Assembly: GCF_000181875.2 (NCBI RefSeq)
Contig: NC_012230.1
Location: 1 to 36,518, forward strand
DNA length: 36,518 nt
Direction of reading: 5' to 3'
Source: [Borrelia] finlandensis
Lineage (GTDB): Bacteria > Spirochaetota > Spirochaetia > Borreliales > Borreliaceae
Numbering within the stretch: position 1 is the stretch's first letter; each line of letters opens with the position of its first letter. Under the pieces are notes generated by a model. The model ran no database searches. It was not told the DNA's origin and worked only from the letters and a program-made list of their open reading frames with translations. The translations under genes were made by a program, and so were the position numbers. Below, one piece after another: positions 19,116 through 28,347 of this stretch.

Positions 19116-19766
19116 TTAATTAGGCAGTGATAATATGGTTTTTCTCAGATTTCCAACCTCTTTATTTTTTTCATTAAACTGATTGTATATCGTATCGAAA
19201 TAGGTTTCTTCTGATTTAGAATTTTTATTGTTTTGATGATCTAATAAGATCCTTTTTATGATTGTTGAAAAAAAAATCCTTATAGAGAATAGTTGTTCAA
19301 GAGAATTTTTGATCTTTTCTAAATCCGAGGTATTTGCCTTATCCAAGGCATCTTTTTTTGAGCCTAAGTGAATAATTACCTGCTCCAGATTAAGTTCTAG
19401 AATTGCTATACTATTTAATACTTTGCCCGGCGATTTTAGTGTTGGTTTATTAAATATGGTTGCAAATTTATTGAATTCATCATTTGTTAAAAAACTATTT
19501 ATAAAATCAAAAGCTCTTTTATCTATCTCAAAAACTTTCTTATTGTTTTTATCATCAACAAGGTTTTGATCTGCTGGTTTGGATTGTAGCAGTTTGCGCT
19601 TGTCGATGCTTTCTTTAGTTGTTGCTATTAAATTTTTTATTTCATTAATATATTCGTTTTTTGTTTTATCAGCATGTTTTTTTATTTTCGTTTCAGTGTC
19701 GTGGTTAACAGTGCAGCTATTTAAAAGTAAAAAAACACACATACATAAAATTATGTTGTTTTTCAT
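19116..19766 (-). CDS. Short surface lipoprotein, PF05714-like (216 aa)
   Basis: Paralogue of the gene at 7574-8248. Lipobox LLNSC with Cys18; tether with TKNEYINEIKNLIATTKESI; conserved AFDFINSFLTNDEFNKFATI; C-terminal helices around SDLEKIKNSLEQLFSIR and LLDHQNNKNS. The third helix linker is shorter than in its twin, and the C-terminal tail differs (TILSLPN). ATG with GAGGAG upstream. Together with 17680-18489 it forms the mirror image of block A. Confidence 0.85.
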   Translation of the reverse strand: MKNNIILCMCVFLLLNSCTVNHDTETKIKKHADKTKNEYINEIKNLIATTKESIDKRKLLQSKPADQNLVDDKNNKKVFEIDKRAFDFINSFLTNDEFNKFATIFNKPTLKSPGKVLNSIAILELNLEQVIIHLGSKKDALDKANTSDLEKIKNSLEQLFSIRIFFSTIIKRILLDHQNNKNSKSEETYFDTIYNQFNEKNKEVGNLRKTILSLPN

Positions 19767-19830
19767 AAAAATTTCTCCTCAATTAGTATAGATTAATTGT
19801 ATTATTATATTAGAGAACATACAACACAAT

Positions 19831-20178
19831 AAGCTTGACAGAATAATAAGATATTTTTATTAGATTAAATAAGTAATTTTTGACAATAAAAGTGCATTGT
19901 TATAGTCTTTTTAATATTTTTTTAAAGTCTTTTAAAAACTCTATCTAAAGATAAGATCCCATTTTTATTGCCAGGATTAAATTTATATTATTTTGATTTA
20001 TTATACTAATAAACATTAACAGTGTTTATCTTCTTTTTATGATGAGCTTCTCAAGAAAATCTTCAAATTTATAAAGTCTTTGTTATTATTTTATATAAAA
20101 TTTCCATTAATTAAATTTTATTATTTATATCACTACAGTAGTTTTTTGTAACTAATTTTTATAGCTTTGATATTTTAT
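19831..20178. other. Intergenic region, no gene recognised
   Basis: About 350 AT-rich bases upstream (plus sense) of block B and downstream of the P13-like gene. No strong hairpin or repeat seen. Confidence 0.4.
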
Positions 20179-20673
20179 TTAGTATCTCTTTTTGAACGAC
20201 AGTTGGAATCCGTTTATTCCAATATCAAAATTAGGTTCAAAACCCGCAATATCAATGCCGAGTCTTTTTTTAAGATTTGCATTGTGTTTATTTGCAAATG
20301 TAAATGGAATAATAAGTGAGGCTATGTGGGATGCTATAATCGTGCCTACTCCTATCGTTGTTATTATATGCCCAGTTGTTGCTCTTGCTTCATCATCTGT
20401 ATGGCCAAGAATATTTCCAGCTATGCAAAGTATGCCTCCTAATAACTGAGATCCAAGCACTGCGCCACCACCAATATAATCTCCTTGGACAAAGGATCCT
20501 ATTCCTAAAGTTAAAAATAAATTCAAAAGGAATGGTGCTAGTATAGTTGCTTTTTCGCTTTTATATTTCATAATGGCTTCAATACTTCCAACACTTTTTT
20601 CAAGCTTATCTTGTGTTGCAAAGATTTGTATTGTTAAGCCAAGAATTAATATCAATGTTAAAATTTTTTTCAT
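20179..20673 (-). CDS. P13-family outer membrane protein paralogue
   Basis: Start chosen at the ATG at 20671-20673 (MKKILTL), which has GGGAGG 9 nt upstream; an in-frame TTG 18 nt earlier overlaps that site and is unlikely. The 164-aa product has a signal peptide ending near IQIFA, then an acidic segment, three hydrophobic stretches (FLLNLFLTLGIGSFVQGD; GAVLGSQLLGGILCIAGNIL; TTIGVGTIIASHIASLII) and a C-terminal part ending FDIGINGFQLSFKKRY. This matches the P13 porin family. I recall BBI31 as the lp28-4 paralogue of chromosomal P13; channel activity is known for P13 and some paralogues. Confidence 0.88.
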   Translation of the reverse strand: MKKILTLILILGLTIQIFATQDKLEKSVGSIEAIMKYKSEKATILAPFLLNLFLTLGIGSFVQGDYIGGGAVLGSQLLGGILCIAGNILGHTDDEARATTGHIITTIGVGTIIASHIASLIIPFTFANKHNANLKKRLGIDIAGFEPNFDIGINGFQLSFKKRY

Positions 20674-20691
20674 ATTGATATTGCCTCCCAA

Positions 20692-21141
20692 TAAATTTTA
20701 ATAATTAAATGTTAATGCAATTTATCAAAAACCCCCAAAGAATACTTAAACTATAGTTTTCATTAATACTTCTCCAAATAAATGAAATATTTTTTATAAG
20801 TCTTGAAGATGCTGTTTTTAGATTATTGATAAATTCATAAGATTTTAATATTAGGCTGTACATATATTGAATATGAGATATTAAAAATATGACTCTAAAA
20901 TTAAGCGATACTATTGTGGATTTGTAGTAGTTGTATCACTTTGTATGATAGAGATATAAATACAACTCTAAATTTTAAGGCGTATTCTTATAAAGAAATA
21001 AAAACCAAGGTAAGAATTGTCCAAAGTAAAGCCTGTGCGATTATTCTCTGATGACCGTTCTTGTAGGGCTGAAAAGCTGGCGCGGAATAAAGCAAGAAGC
21101 TATTTATAATCTTTTTTTTAGAAATGGTATTTAACAACGTT
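20692..21141. pseudogene. Intergenic region with a short decayed plus-strand fragment
   Basis: Most of the region is empty. At about 21050-21110 a plus-strand frame reads DDRSCRAEKLARNKARSYL and stops, looking like the last codons of a lost gene. Nucleotide-level similarity to about 27310-27390 suggests another remnant of the same gene there. Parent gene not identified. Confidence 0.45.
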
Positions 21142-21169
21142 AGACCTATCTTTAGGAAAAGATAGGTCT
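21142..21169 (-). terminator. Stem-loop downstream of P35-type gene
   Basis: AGACCTATCTTT pairs perfectly with its complement across loop AGGA, 28 nt beyond the stop codon of the minus-strand gene at 21198. No long T tract in minus sense, similar to the stem-loop at 8282-8309. Confidence 0.6.
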
Positions 21170-21197
21170 TTATATTATGACAATTTCAATATATAAA

Positions 21198-22058
21198 TTA
21201 AAGGTCCTCTATTGAGCATATGGCATTTTTTAGCTTTAGTGCTTCTTCGGTTTTTTTTGTCATTTGATTGAAAAGTGTGTCTGCATAAGACTTAAGTTCA
21301 TTTATGTCTGTTTGTATACGATTTGTATTATTTTGATAGTCTAATAAGAGCTTATGCATCATTTCTGAGGCGATTTTTTTTATCTCTAAAAAATTTTCCA
21401 AAGAATCTTTAAGCTTTTTTAAAACTAAAGTCTCTAATTTGCCCAAATTGTCTTTTTTGGGATACAAAAAATTAACTATCTCTTCAAAAGTACCCCCAAG
21501 TGAGTTAAGGGCGTTAAATATGCCCTGTGTTTGTCCTGATGCCATTACAATTTCTGAAAAATTCTTTAAAGAAGCGTCATTAATAGTATTTAAGATGCTA
21601 TAAGCTCGTTTTCTATAGGCTTTAGATCTTTCGGTATTTGCGGACAATTGCTCATTTGTTCCATCTAGCCAGAACAAATCTTTGAAAGCCAGTATTCCGT
21701 ATTGGCTTAAGGATTCTTCTTTTAACTTTTGTGTATATTTATCATTATCTTTTTTAGCTGTTTCTATTAAATTTCTTAAATCATTAAGCAGCGTGTTTTC
21801 TGTTTTTTTATTAATGCCCTTTTCTTTTGCTTCTTTTTCTTCTTTGTGGTTTGCTTCTTGATTTGGGACTTCTTCTTGATTTAGGCTTGTTTCTGTTTTA
21901 AGTTTTAGTCTTTTTTTATTGGATTTTAGTCTTTTTTTATTGGATTTTAGTCTTTTTTTACTAGATTGATGCTTTATATCTTTTTGATTAGTGTTAAAAT
22001 CTGGATTGCAAGCTAAAAATAGGAAAACAAACAAGCCCGTAATAATGTTATATTTCAT
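21198..22058 (-). CDS. P35-type surface lipoprotein with repeat tether (286 aa)
   Basis: Signal peptide ending LFLAC, Cys17. The tether contains three near-identical 7-residue repeats (KRLKSNK) encoded by a 21-bp tandem repeat at 21904-21966, then an acidic NQEEVPNQEANHKEEKEAKE stretch. The helical domain has NTERSKAYRKRAYSILN, KKDNLGKLETLVLKKLKDSL and LLLDYQNNTNRIQTDINELKS. More divergent from the 8598/17680 pair than they are from each other. ATG preceded by AAGGAG. Probably surface-exposed; the number of basic repeats may vary between strains. Confidence 0.9.
   Translation of the reverse strand: MKYNIITGLFVFLFLACNPDFNTNQKDIKHQSSKKRLKSNKKRLKSNKKRLKLKTETSLNQEEVPNQEANHKEEKEAKEKGINKKTENTLLNDLRNLIETAKKDNDKYTQKLKEESLSQYGILAFKDLFWLDGTNEQLSANTERSKAYRKRAYSILNTINDASLKNFSEIVMASGQTQGIFNALNSLGGTFEEIVNFLYPKKDNLGKLETLVLKKLKDSLENFLEIKKIASEMMHKLLLDYQNNTNRIQTDINELKSYADTLFNQMTKKTEEALKLKNAICSIEDL
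21904..21966 (-). repeat. 21-bp tandem repeat in lipoprotein tether
   Basis: Three in-frame 21-bp units begin at 21904, 21925 and 21946; the first two are identical and the third differs near its end. They encode KRLKSNK-type repeats just after the lipobox. In-frame units allow copy-number change without loss of the gene. Confidence 0.85.
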
Positions 22059-22548
22059 AAATATTCTCCTTAATTAAAATCTAAAATTTAAAATCCAATA
22101 TTAAATATAATACAGTTTTAAATTAAATCCAATATTATATTGGACCTAATTTAGAATAATAAAACAGTGCAGGAATCATAACAATATTTTTATTGTGAGA
22201 AGTTTTATATTATTTTTACATGTGTTTCATTAACTTTTTTATTAAGTGTAATTATTATGCTCTTATAATATTAATTTTTATAGAATAATTTTTCTGGTAG
22301 TCTATGGACATTCTTTAGATAAAGCATTTTTTTATAAAAACATTATTTAAATATTTAATTTCTATAAATCAATATAATATTTGGTATTTAACAAGGCTTG
22401 ATAAAAGATAAAATTGGTATAGACTTGTGTATTATGTTTATTTGTTCTAGCGCAAACTATCTTAGTAGAACTTTTTAAGTTTAACAACAATAGTGTTTTG
22501 ATGAACTTTTATAGTTTATTTTGGTATTAAGATGGGCAAGGAGCATAT
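22059..22548. other. Divergent intergenic region between two lipoprotein genes
   Basis: Promoter region for the minus-strand gene at 21198-22058 and the plus-strand gene at 22549. It contains repeated CCAATATTAAAT/CCAATATTATAT motifs at about 22095-22140. No ORF. Confidence 0.4.
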
Positions 22549-23091
22549 ATGAAGACTTTGTTTAGAATTTGTATAATAATACTGTCTGTAGCTTTATTGG
22601 GTTGTTATTTGCCTGATAACCAAGATCAAGCTGTTAAATCTTTTTTTGATAATTTGAATAATTTAGAAAATTGTGGTATGAGTGCTGATGATATTATTAC
22701 TGTGGGCAAATTTTCTAATTTAAAATTACATGCAGCTGAACATCGTTTGCTGGATGATATAGAGAAGACTCTCTATAGCTTGAAAAATGGCAGTTATCCT
22801 GACATACCTCCATTGCCTGACTATAATGAGAACTATTTTAATAAATTCTTTTTAGATTTGGGTTCTGTTCGATCTAAAGAATTGATTAGATTATTTGGTA
22901 GAGTAAAAAATGAACATAATAATAGATTTAAAAATGAAGTTTATTGGCTGTATTTGTGTATAAGGGAATTATATTCTTCAGATATTAAGTATTCTGGTGA
23001 AAATTCACATGAATATAATGTTGTTGTGTCCAGGCCGACTATTGATCAACAATATTTTAAATTGAAGAAAGAAATAGAAGGAATACTTTAA
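22549..23091 (+). CDS. Putative lipoprotein, not of P35 type (180 aa)
   Basis: Signal peptide of hydrophobic residues ending ALLGC, Cys19 as lipidation site. ATG preceded by CAAGGAG. Mature part begins YLPDNQDQAVKSFFDNLNNL. It has a Pro-rich short segment (YPDIPPLPDYNENYF, about residues 83-97) and a helical C-terminal half. It lacks the charged tether and the NTERS block of the neighbouring family and is less lysine-rich. I do not recognise the family. It is the only plus-strand intact gene between 17.2 and 28 kb, surrounded by P35-type genes on the other strand. Confidence 0.82.
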   Translation: MKTLFRICIIILSVALLGCYLPDNQDQAVKSFFDNLNNLENCGMSADDIITVGKFSNLKLHAAEHRLLDDIEKTLYSLKNGSYPDIPPLPDYNENYFNKFFLDLGSVRSKELIRLFGRVKNEHNNRFKNEVYWLYLCIRELYSSDIKYSGENSHEYNVVVSRPTIDQQYFKLKKEIEGIL

Positions 23092-23637
23092 GATGATGAT
23101 TGATGTTTTTGTTCTAAGGAAAAACCGATTTATTAATAAAAACATACGGATTTTATAAATATAAGAATAGAAAATAGGTAGATTTTTATTAAAACCGATA
23201 AAAATTTCAATATTTATCAAAATTTAATTTTTATAAAAGATATTGTAAAACTAATTTATTATAAATAAGCACATTTACTTCCTAATTTTTTACAATATTA
23301 CAATAAAATAGAAAATAATAAAAAAGTATGATTGTTTACTTTATAAAAGTATCCTATAAATATTTTGAATGCTTTATAAATTATTTATGCCTCCAAAGTT
23401 TTTGAATTTTGAGACAATAAACACTAAGAATTTACTTCACAAATGAAATATACCAGTATTAAAATAAACAAATTTGGTAAAAATTAATCGAGAATATATA
23501 AAATATATTCTAAAAAAGTTTAAGTTGTGGTAAATATTTAATTTTATTAATTAAATAGAAAATATCGAATTAAATTAAATATTTAATTATAATAAGAATA
23601 AATAAATAAATATGGAATGATATAAAGGAGGGTATTT
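23092..23637. other. Intergenic region upstream of P35-type pseudogene
   Basis: No gene. The right part is the P35-type promoter: arms TAAATATTTAATTT (23531-23544) and its exact complement (23572-23585) flank a 27-nt spacer, followed by TTATAATAAGAATAAATAAATA and a GGAGGG ribosome site. This parallels the promoter region at 8501-8558. Confidence 0.55.
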
Positions 23638-24448
23638 GTGAAATATCATATAATTGTGCATATATTTGTTTTTCTATTTTTAGCTTGCAATGCAGATTTT
23701 AATACTGATCAAAAAGGCATTAAATATCCGCCTACCGAAAAATCAAAGCCCAAAACTGAAGACTCTAAAGCAAAAAGAATTAAAGTCTAAAACAGAAGAA
23801 GAGCTTAAGAAAAAACAAGAAGAAGAAGAACTTAAGAAAAAACAACAACTAAAAAATACACTACTTAATGATTTAAAAAATTCAATAGAAACAGCTAATG
23901 AGCATAAAGAAAAGTATAAAAAAAGAATGAAAGAAGAACCCGAAGAACAATATGGGGTACAGGCTTTTAAGGTATTGAATTGGGGGCCGGGGACTGAAGA
24001 TGTATCTGCCAATACCGAAAGATCTATAAGATTTAGAAGGCATACCTATACTATTTTAAGTGTTCTAGATATTGATGAATTAAAGGAATTCTCTGATATT
24101 ATATTGCTAGCAACAGAGGAAAATATATTAGGTGCCTTTAGCTCTCTTGGAGGAGTTCTTGACACAGCAAGTGACCACTTACACCCTAAAAAAGATAAGC
24201 TAAATAATCTGGATATTTCGGATTTAAAGACGCTTAAAAATTCGTTTGACAAAATATTATCTATCATAGAAACTGTCTCAGCAATGTCAAAACAACTTAT
24301 ATTGGATTATGAAAATAATAAAGATCTTATAAAAACAGATATTAATAAGCTTAAATCTCATGTAAAGAAACTTCACAATCAATTTAGAGAAAAAGCTCAC
24401 GAGGCATATAATTTAAAAGAGTTTATAGTATCAACATATAACCCGTAG
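23638..24448 (+). pseudogene. P35-type lipoprotein gene, frameshifted in the tether
   Basis: Starts at GTG (23638) behind AAAGGAGGG. The signal peptide ends LFLAC and the frame runs 50 codons to a stop at 23788-23790. Comparison with 17680-18489 shows one extra A in TCTAAAGC (about 23765-23769; intact copies have TCTAAGC). After that point the correct frame is open to the end (24448), with EELKKKQ tether repeats, NTERSIRFRRHTYTIL, KTDINKLKSH and a C-terminus ...STYNP shared with the remnant at 1353. As read, no lipoprotein is made unless slippage occurs. The internal ORF starting at 23690 lacks a signal peptide and is probably not a real start. Confidence 0.85.
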
Positions 24449-24690
24449 GTTTAACTTTTTAAAGTTATTAACAATAATTTAAAAACGCATATTTAAGCTT
24501 ATATGGAAAAATAGTTTATCTATTTGAGCAAGTATTATTATTGCTATTAATATTATTTTTGGCTAAAAATTCTTATTAGAATATTATTTAAATGTAAATA
24601 TAGTAAATTATAACTTTATTTATATTGTGTTAGATATTTTTCCTGGTTCAAATTTTCTATTTAAAGAATGCTTTAAATTATATTGTAATT
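24449..24690. other. 3' flank of P35-type gene
   Basis: Shares the P35 3' flank (CATATTTAAGCTT near 24490, then TATCTATTTGAG) with the regions after 9413 and below 17680. No gene. Confidence 0.5.
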
Positions 24691-24699
24691 TCGGTTCAA

Positions 24700-25020
24700 T
24701 CGGAGATTATAGTCAATAGAAAGTTTTAATATTTTATTGATATTATTAATGATATTACAAGATATAGAAAGAATATATACAATATTTTTATTGTAGAAAC
24801 CAGTTTATAAAAAATAGAAATATTCTTAAAAGAATTAGAGGGCTTGATTTATAAAGAATGCGAAGAATATATTAAAGGCAAGATACATTTTTATGATAGT
24901 AGAAAAGCTCTTATAAATAAAAAATTAGAACCTTCTTAAAGAGCAATATATTATAAAGAAATCGAAGAAACTTTGAAAAACATTTTTTCTTTATGGTTAA
25001 AATTTGCTTGACTATAATAT
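24700..25020 (+). pseudogene. Fragment resembling the C-terminus of a PF57/62 protein
   Basis: One plus-strand frame reads EGLIYKECEEYIKGKIHFYD and then, after further residues, IYYKEIEETLKNIFSLW. This is reminiscent of the C-terminal part of the PF57 protein at 11678-12760 (FNVYYYELLETIKKT region). No start, stops inside. It lies just upstream of a PF49 remnant, the order expected for a decayed maintenance cassette. The family call rests on weak similarity and context. Confidence 0.4.
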
Positions 25021-25087
25021 ATTTTATAGAGGGGCCGTCTGTTAGTGGACGTGCAATTTGTGTAAAAATAAAGAATAGGAGTAAAAA

Positions 25088-25556
25088 ATGGGAAAAAAAG
25101 AAAATAAAAGGAAGTAGCTTTATATAAAATAGTTGAAATCTAAATAGAAGAAGTATTAGTAATCAAGATTGTGAATTAAGAAAACAATGAGTTAAAAGAG
25201 CACTTAGAATTTAATTTAAAATTAAATATTGATGGTAAAATTCAAAGAATGAAAATTCTATACGAAATTAAGCAAAGAAATCTTTATAAATATGATGGTT
25301 TTTCTGGTTTTGAACAGTTTATTAAGTCTTATGTAATTACGCCAAGTGTCTATTTTATAAAAAGAATAAACTTCTTTATCTTTTATTAAAAATCTAATAG
25401 GTATATTTCGATTATCATAATCTTCTTCTCTATCTTCTTTATATGCATATGACGATTTGTTTTTTATTATATATTTTTATATACAGCCGCAAAACCTATT
25501 TCTTTAATTTTTTTAATAGAAATATTCCCTCTAAAACTTCTTAATAAATTTTAAAT
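25088..25556 (+). pseudogene. PF49 pseudogene with its C-terminal half inverted
   Basis: ATG at 25088 with AGGAG upstream starts MGKKENKRK and stops at once. The next ~150 bases read IQRMKILYEIKQ (with substitutions), LYKYDG and QFIKSYVIT, matching PF49 at 32129-32290. From about 25350 to 25552 the continuation is on the opposite strand: the reverse complement reads VLEGIFLLKKLKK-like sequence matching the next segment (VLEGFISIEKVKEMGF...AAYKN) of the same family. Sequence after 25560 again matches the plus-strand flank of the 32.5 kb copy. The simplest reading is an in-place inversion of the 3' half. Confidence 0.7.
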
Positions 25557-25560
25557 ATAT

Positions 25561-25880
25561 AGAGACTTCTTTCTATTCTGAATAAGAAAAGGTATGCTCA
25601 TAGCAGGCTTTTTTTGTTTGCTAAATTTTAATCTCTAAAATATCATTTGAATTACTTTATCGTATTAAGCATATTTTTATAAGTTATTAAGTTTTTTGTT
25701 AAAAGAAAATTAAAATTATTAAAAGGAATCTACTAATAGTGTATATAATGTAAGAATTAATTACACTTTTAAATACAATCCTTTTAAAGGATATGCCATT
25801 AATAATATTAATTGCTGATCACCTTTTATTAAAGAGAATCTTTTATATTATTATGGCAATTTCAACACATAACTTAAAGG
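25561..25880. other. Intergenic region, flank of PF49 remnant
   Basis: Includes ATAGCAGGCTTTTTTTGTTTG (25599-25619), resembling the sequence at 32599-32616 after the other PF49 fragment. Otherwise empty. Confidence 0.45.
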
Positions 25881-26618
25881 CTATTTATATATTATTTCAG
25901 ATATCTCTATATGCCTATAGTATGCTTTTCTAATTTTTTTGAACATTTGGTCGCGAATTGTTTGTATATGAGATCTAAGCTTATTGATATCTGTTTTTAT
26001 ATTTTCATCATTTTGATAATCTAGTAAAAGTTGGTATGGTATTCTTGAGGCTATTTGTTTTATATGTAAAAATTGTTCAAACAAATTTTTAACCTTCTTT
26101 AAATTTGGAATTTCTAGCTTTTCTAGATTGTCTTTTTTAGAATATAAGCTGTGAATTGCATCTTCAATAGTAATTCCAAAGAATTCAAGGCCAGTAAGCA
26201 TTAATATCACTTGGTTTGATGCTATTATCATTTTTGAAAAGTCTTTTAATTCATTATCATCAAAGGCATTTAGGGCGCTGTAAACACGTTTTCTAAATCT
26301 TTTAGACATATATTGATCATCGGATGCCCATATCTTATTTTTGTTGGATCCTTCCCAATGCAAGAGCTTGAAAGAATCCAACATTCCAAATTGGTCTTCA
26401 GGTTCTTCTTGCAATTTTTTTTCATATTTTTCGTTATCCGCATGAGCTTGTTCTATTAACTTTCTTAAGTTATTAAGCAGTGTGGTTTTTATGCTTTGAG
26501 CAGGACTTTCTTCTTTCTTGCTAAATTGATACTTCGTATCTTTTTGATTGGTGTTAAAATTTGGATTGCAAGCCAAAACTAGAAAAACAAATAGGCTGGC
26601 TATGATGTTATATTTTAT
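25881..26618 (-). pseudogene. P35-type lipoprotein gene with ATA in place of the start codon
   Basis: The full frame is open from the usual start position, and the leader AAGGAGAATATTT is intact. The codon expected to be ATG (26616-26618, minus strand) is ATA, followed by KYNIIASLFVFLVLAC. The only other start in frame nearby is a TTG inside the lipobox (26574-26576), which would remove the signal peptide. The rest is well preserved: short tether, LLNNLRKLIEQAHADNEKYE, SKRFRKRVYSALNAF (in place of NTERS), KKDNLEKLEIPNLKKVKNLF and KTDINKLRSH. It is either a recently silenced gene, a gene initiated very weakly at AUA, or a sequencing error. Confidence 0.75.
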
Positions 26619-26639
26619 AAATATTCTCCTTGCTTAAAA

Positions 26640-27540
26640 TACAAAATATTATTTAATATCTTATAATAATAGCATATTAAATTATCCATTTAAATAATAG
26701 CATATTAAATATTTTGATTAAATAATTCTTTTTAATTGAAATTAACAATATTTTTATTGCGATAGGATTTTGAGCTTTTTAAAAATTATTTTGATTCTGA
26801 ATATGCTTTTTAATTATGTCAATAGGGCTTTCCCCAATAGAAATACAATGATTTTCAGATCAAAAGGATAAGTTGTTTTAAAAAATAAGTAAAGTTTTAT
26901 TACTTGTTTTAGTAAATATAAAAAAAGAGCTACTATTCTAAAGTAAGTTAATAGTAAGCAAAATAGACAAACTTTTAAAGCCAATAATAAAAAAACTCAA
27001 TAATAATGGAAAATGAATATAAATGTTAGGCTTGCATAACTTTGCATGATAGAAAGAGATGTGTAAATGCAATTTTAAATCTTATTATTTGTTTTCTTTA
27101 AATTTAAGAATTCTTGTATTTTTACTAATTTCCAAAGTCTAGAATCGTTTTCTCTTCTATATTTACTGCGAGCATCTTGTTCTGGTAAATTTGCAAAATT
27201 CCCTGAATTTATTTAGAAGTTCGTCTTTTTATGTAGTCAATAGCTATTTTGTTGTTAAGTTCTAAGACAGGGATTACCTGAAGTAAAAGTTATAGATCAT
27301 ACTCTGGCATGTGGTCGTTCTAAAATAATCTAAAAAGCTATTATGAAATAAAACAAGAGCCATTTTTATAATTTTTGATTTAGAAATAGCTCGAGGTTTG
27401 AATATACTTTTATTATATCTATTAGAGGATTCTTCAGTATAAATAAGGCAATATTTAGGCTAAAAACAAAATTGCCAATAACACCCGCTTACTCAAATAT
27501 ATAGGATACTTTTTGTTATATAGTTTTTAAATTGTTAATA
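26640..27540. other. Region with decayed coding fragments
   Basis: No intact gene. At 26790-26830 a copy of the flank found at 17510-17540 (TTTTGATTCTGAATATGCTT) recurs. On the minus strand, about 27205-27075 reads NSGNFANLPEQDARSKYRRE and then WKLVKIQEFLNLKK before a stop, a clear but unidentified gene end. On the plus strand, 27310-27390 resembles the fragment at about 21050-21110. Confidence 0.45.
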
Positions 27541-27559
27541 AATTTAAATAGCTAAACTT

Positions 27560-28347
27560 TTAAAATTTATTAATTGATAATATGATCGTTTTTAGCTCGT
27601 TTGCGTCTTTAGCTTTTTCTGTAAATTGCTTGTGAAATGTGTCCACATGAGATTCAAGATTATCGAAATCTGTTTTTATAGAATTTTTATTATTTTTATA
27701 AGCCAATAAGATTTGTTTTGACATTTTTGAGACAATTTCTATTATAGACAGTATTTTTTCAAGGGAATTTTTAAGCTTTTCTAGATCCGAAGTGTATAGT
27801 TTATCCAAAGTATCTTTTTTGGGATATAGATGCTCAGTTGCTATTCCAAGAGCATTTACAAGGTCTGTAAAGATGTTATAAATTCTAGATGGATCGTCAA
27901 GCCGCCTTGTCATCGCCGAAAATTCTTTGAATTCATTAGTATCAAGAGCACTACTTAAAATAGTATAAGTTTTTTTCTAAATTTTATAGATCTTTCGGTA
28001 TTGCTGGATACATTTTCTCTTGGCTCCGGGCCCCATCTCATAAGCTTAAAAACCAACATTTCGTATTGATTCGAAGGTTCTTCCATTTTCATATACTTTT
28101 CTTTATGTGTGTTAGCTTTTTCTATTAAGTTGGTTAAATCATTAAGTAGTGTGTTTTTTGTTTTTTTATTAATGTCTTCTTCTTTGTAGCTTGCTTCTTG
28201 ATTTGGAGCTTCTTCTTGATTTGGAGCTTCTTCTTGATTTAGGCTTGTTTCTGTTTTAGGTTTTAATTCTATTTTATTAGATGCAACTGGATAACAAGCA
28301 TTTAAAAATAGAAAAACAAATATATGCACAATTATATAGTGTTTCAT
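27560..28347 (-). pseudogene. P35-type lipoprotein gene, frameshifted at a poly-A tract
   Basis: The first part (28347-27955) has a lipoprotein signal ending LFLNAC (Cys18), an imperfect EEAPNQ tandem repeat in the tether and NTERSIKFRKK, then ends prematurely. The family frame continues after a single missing A: the coding strand has seven A at about 27971-27977, where eight would give FRKKTYTIL. The downstream part (to 27560) contains KKDTLDKLYTSDLEKLKNSL and a good C-terminus ending ILSINKF. ATG preceded by AAGGAG. With the tract one base longer the gene would be whole, so a slippage-driven ON/OFF switch is possible. Confidence 0.8.

Larger units (their letters stand above)
17510..19830 (-). 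repeat. Large inverted repeat, copy B
   Basis: Inverted homologue of 7500-9600, carrying the same two genes in the same order on the minus strand, the same P35 leader (TATAATAAGTATAAATAAAT type) and matching 3' flank. It also holds about 180 bp of an old coding remnant (18690-18870) that is absent from copy A but present in the decayed copy near 2300-2510. Confidence 0.75.

Noticed and set aside
19780-19800. Internal match AATTAGTATAGAT to the right telomere tip, upstream of the block B lipoprotein
   Set aside because: The position aligns with the leader hairpin at 7542-7556 of block A and differs by point changes, so it is better explained as a drifted leader hairpin. It has no mirrored partner as a resolvase site would.
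20192-20546. Plus-strand ORFs opposite the P13-like gene
   Set aside because: Shadows of a well-supported membrane protein gene.
20990-21170. Possible tRNA or structured RNA in a GC-richer patch
   Set aside because: No cloverleaf could be formed. One part reads as a protein C-terminus and the hairpin at 21142-21169 is explained as a terminator.
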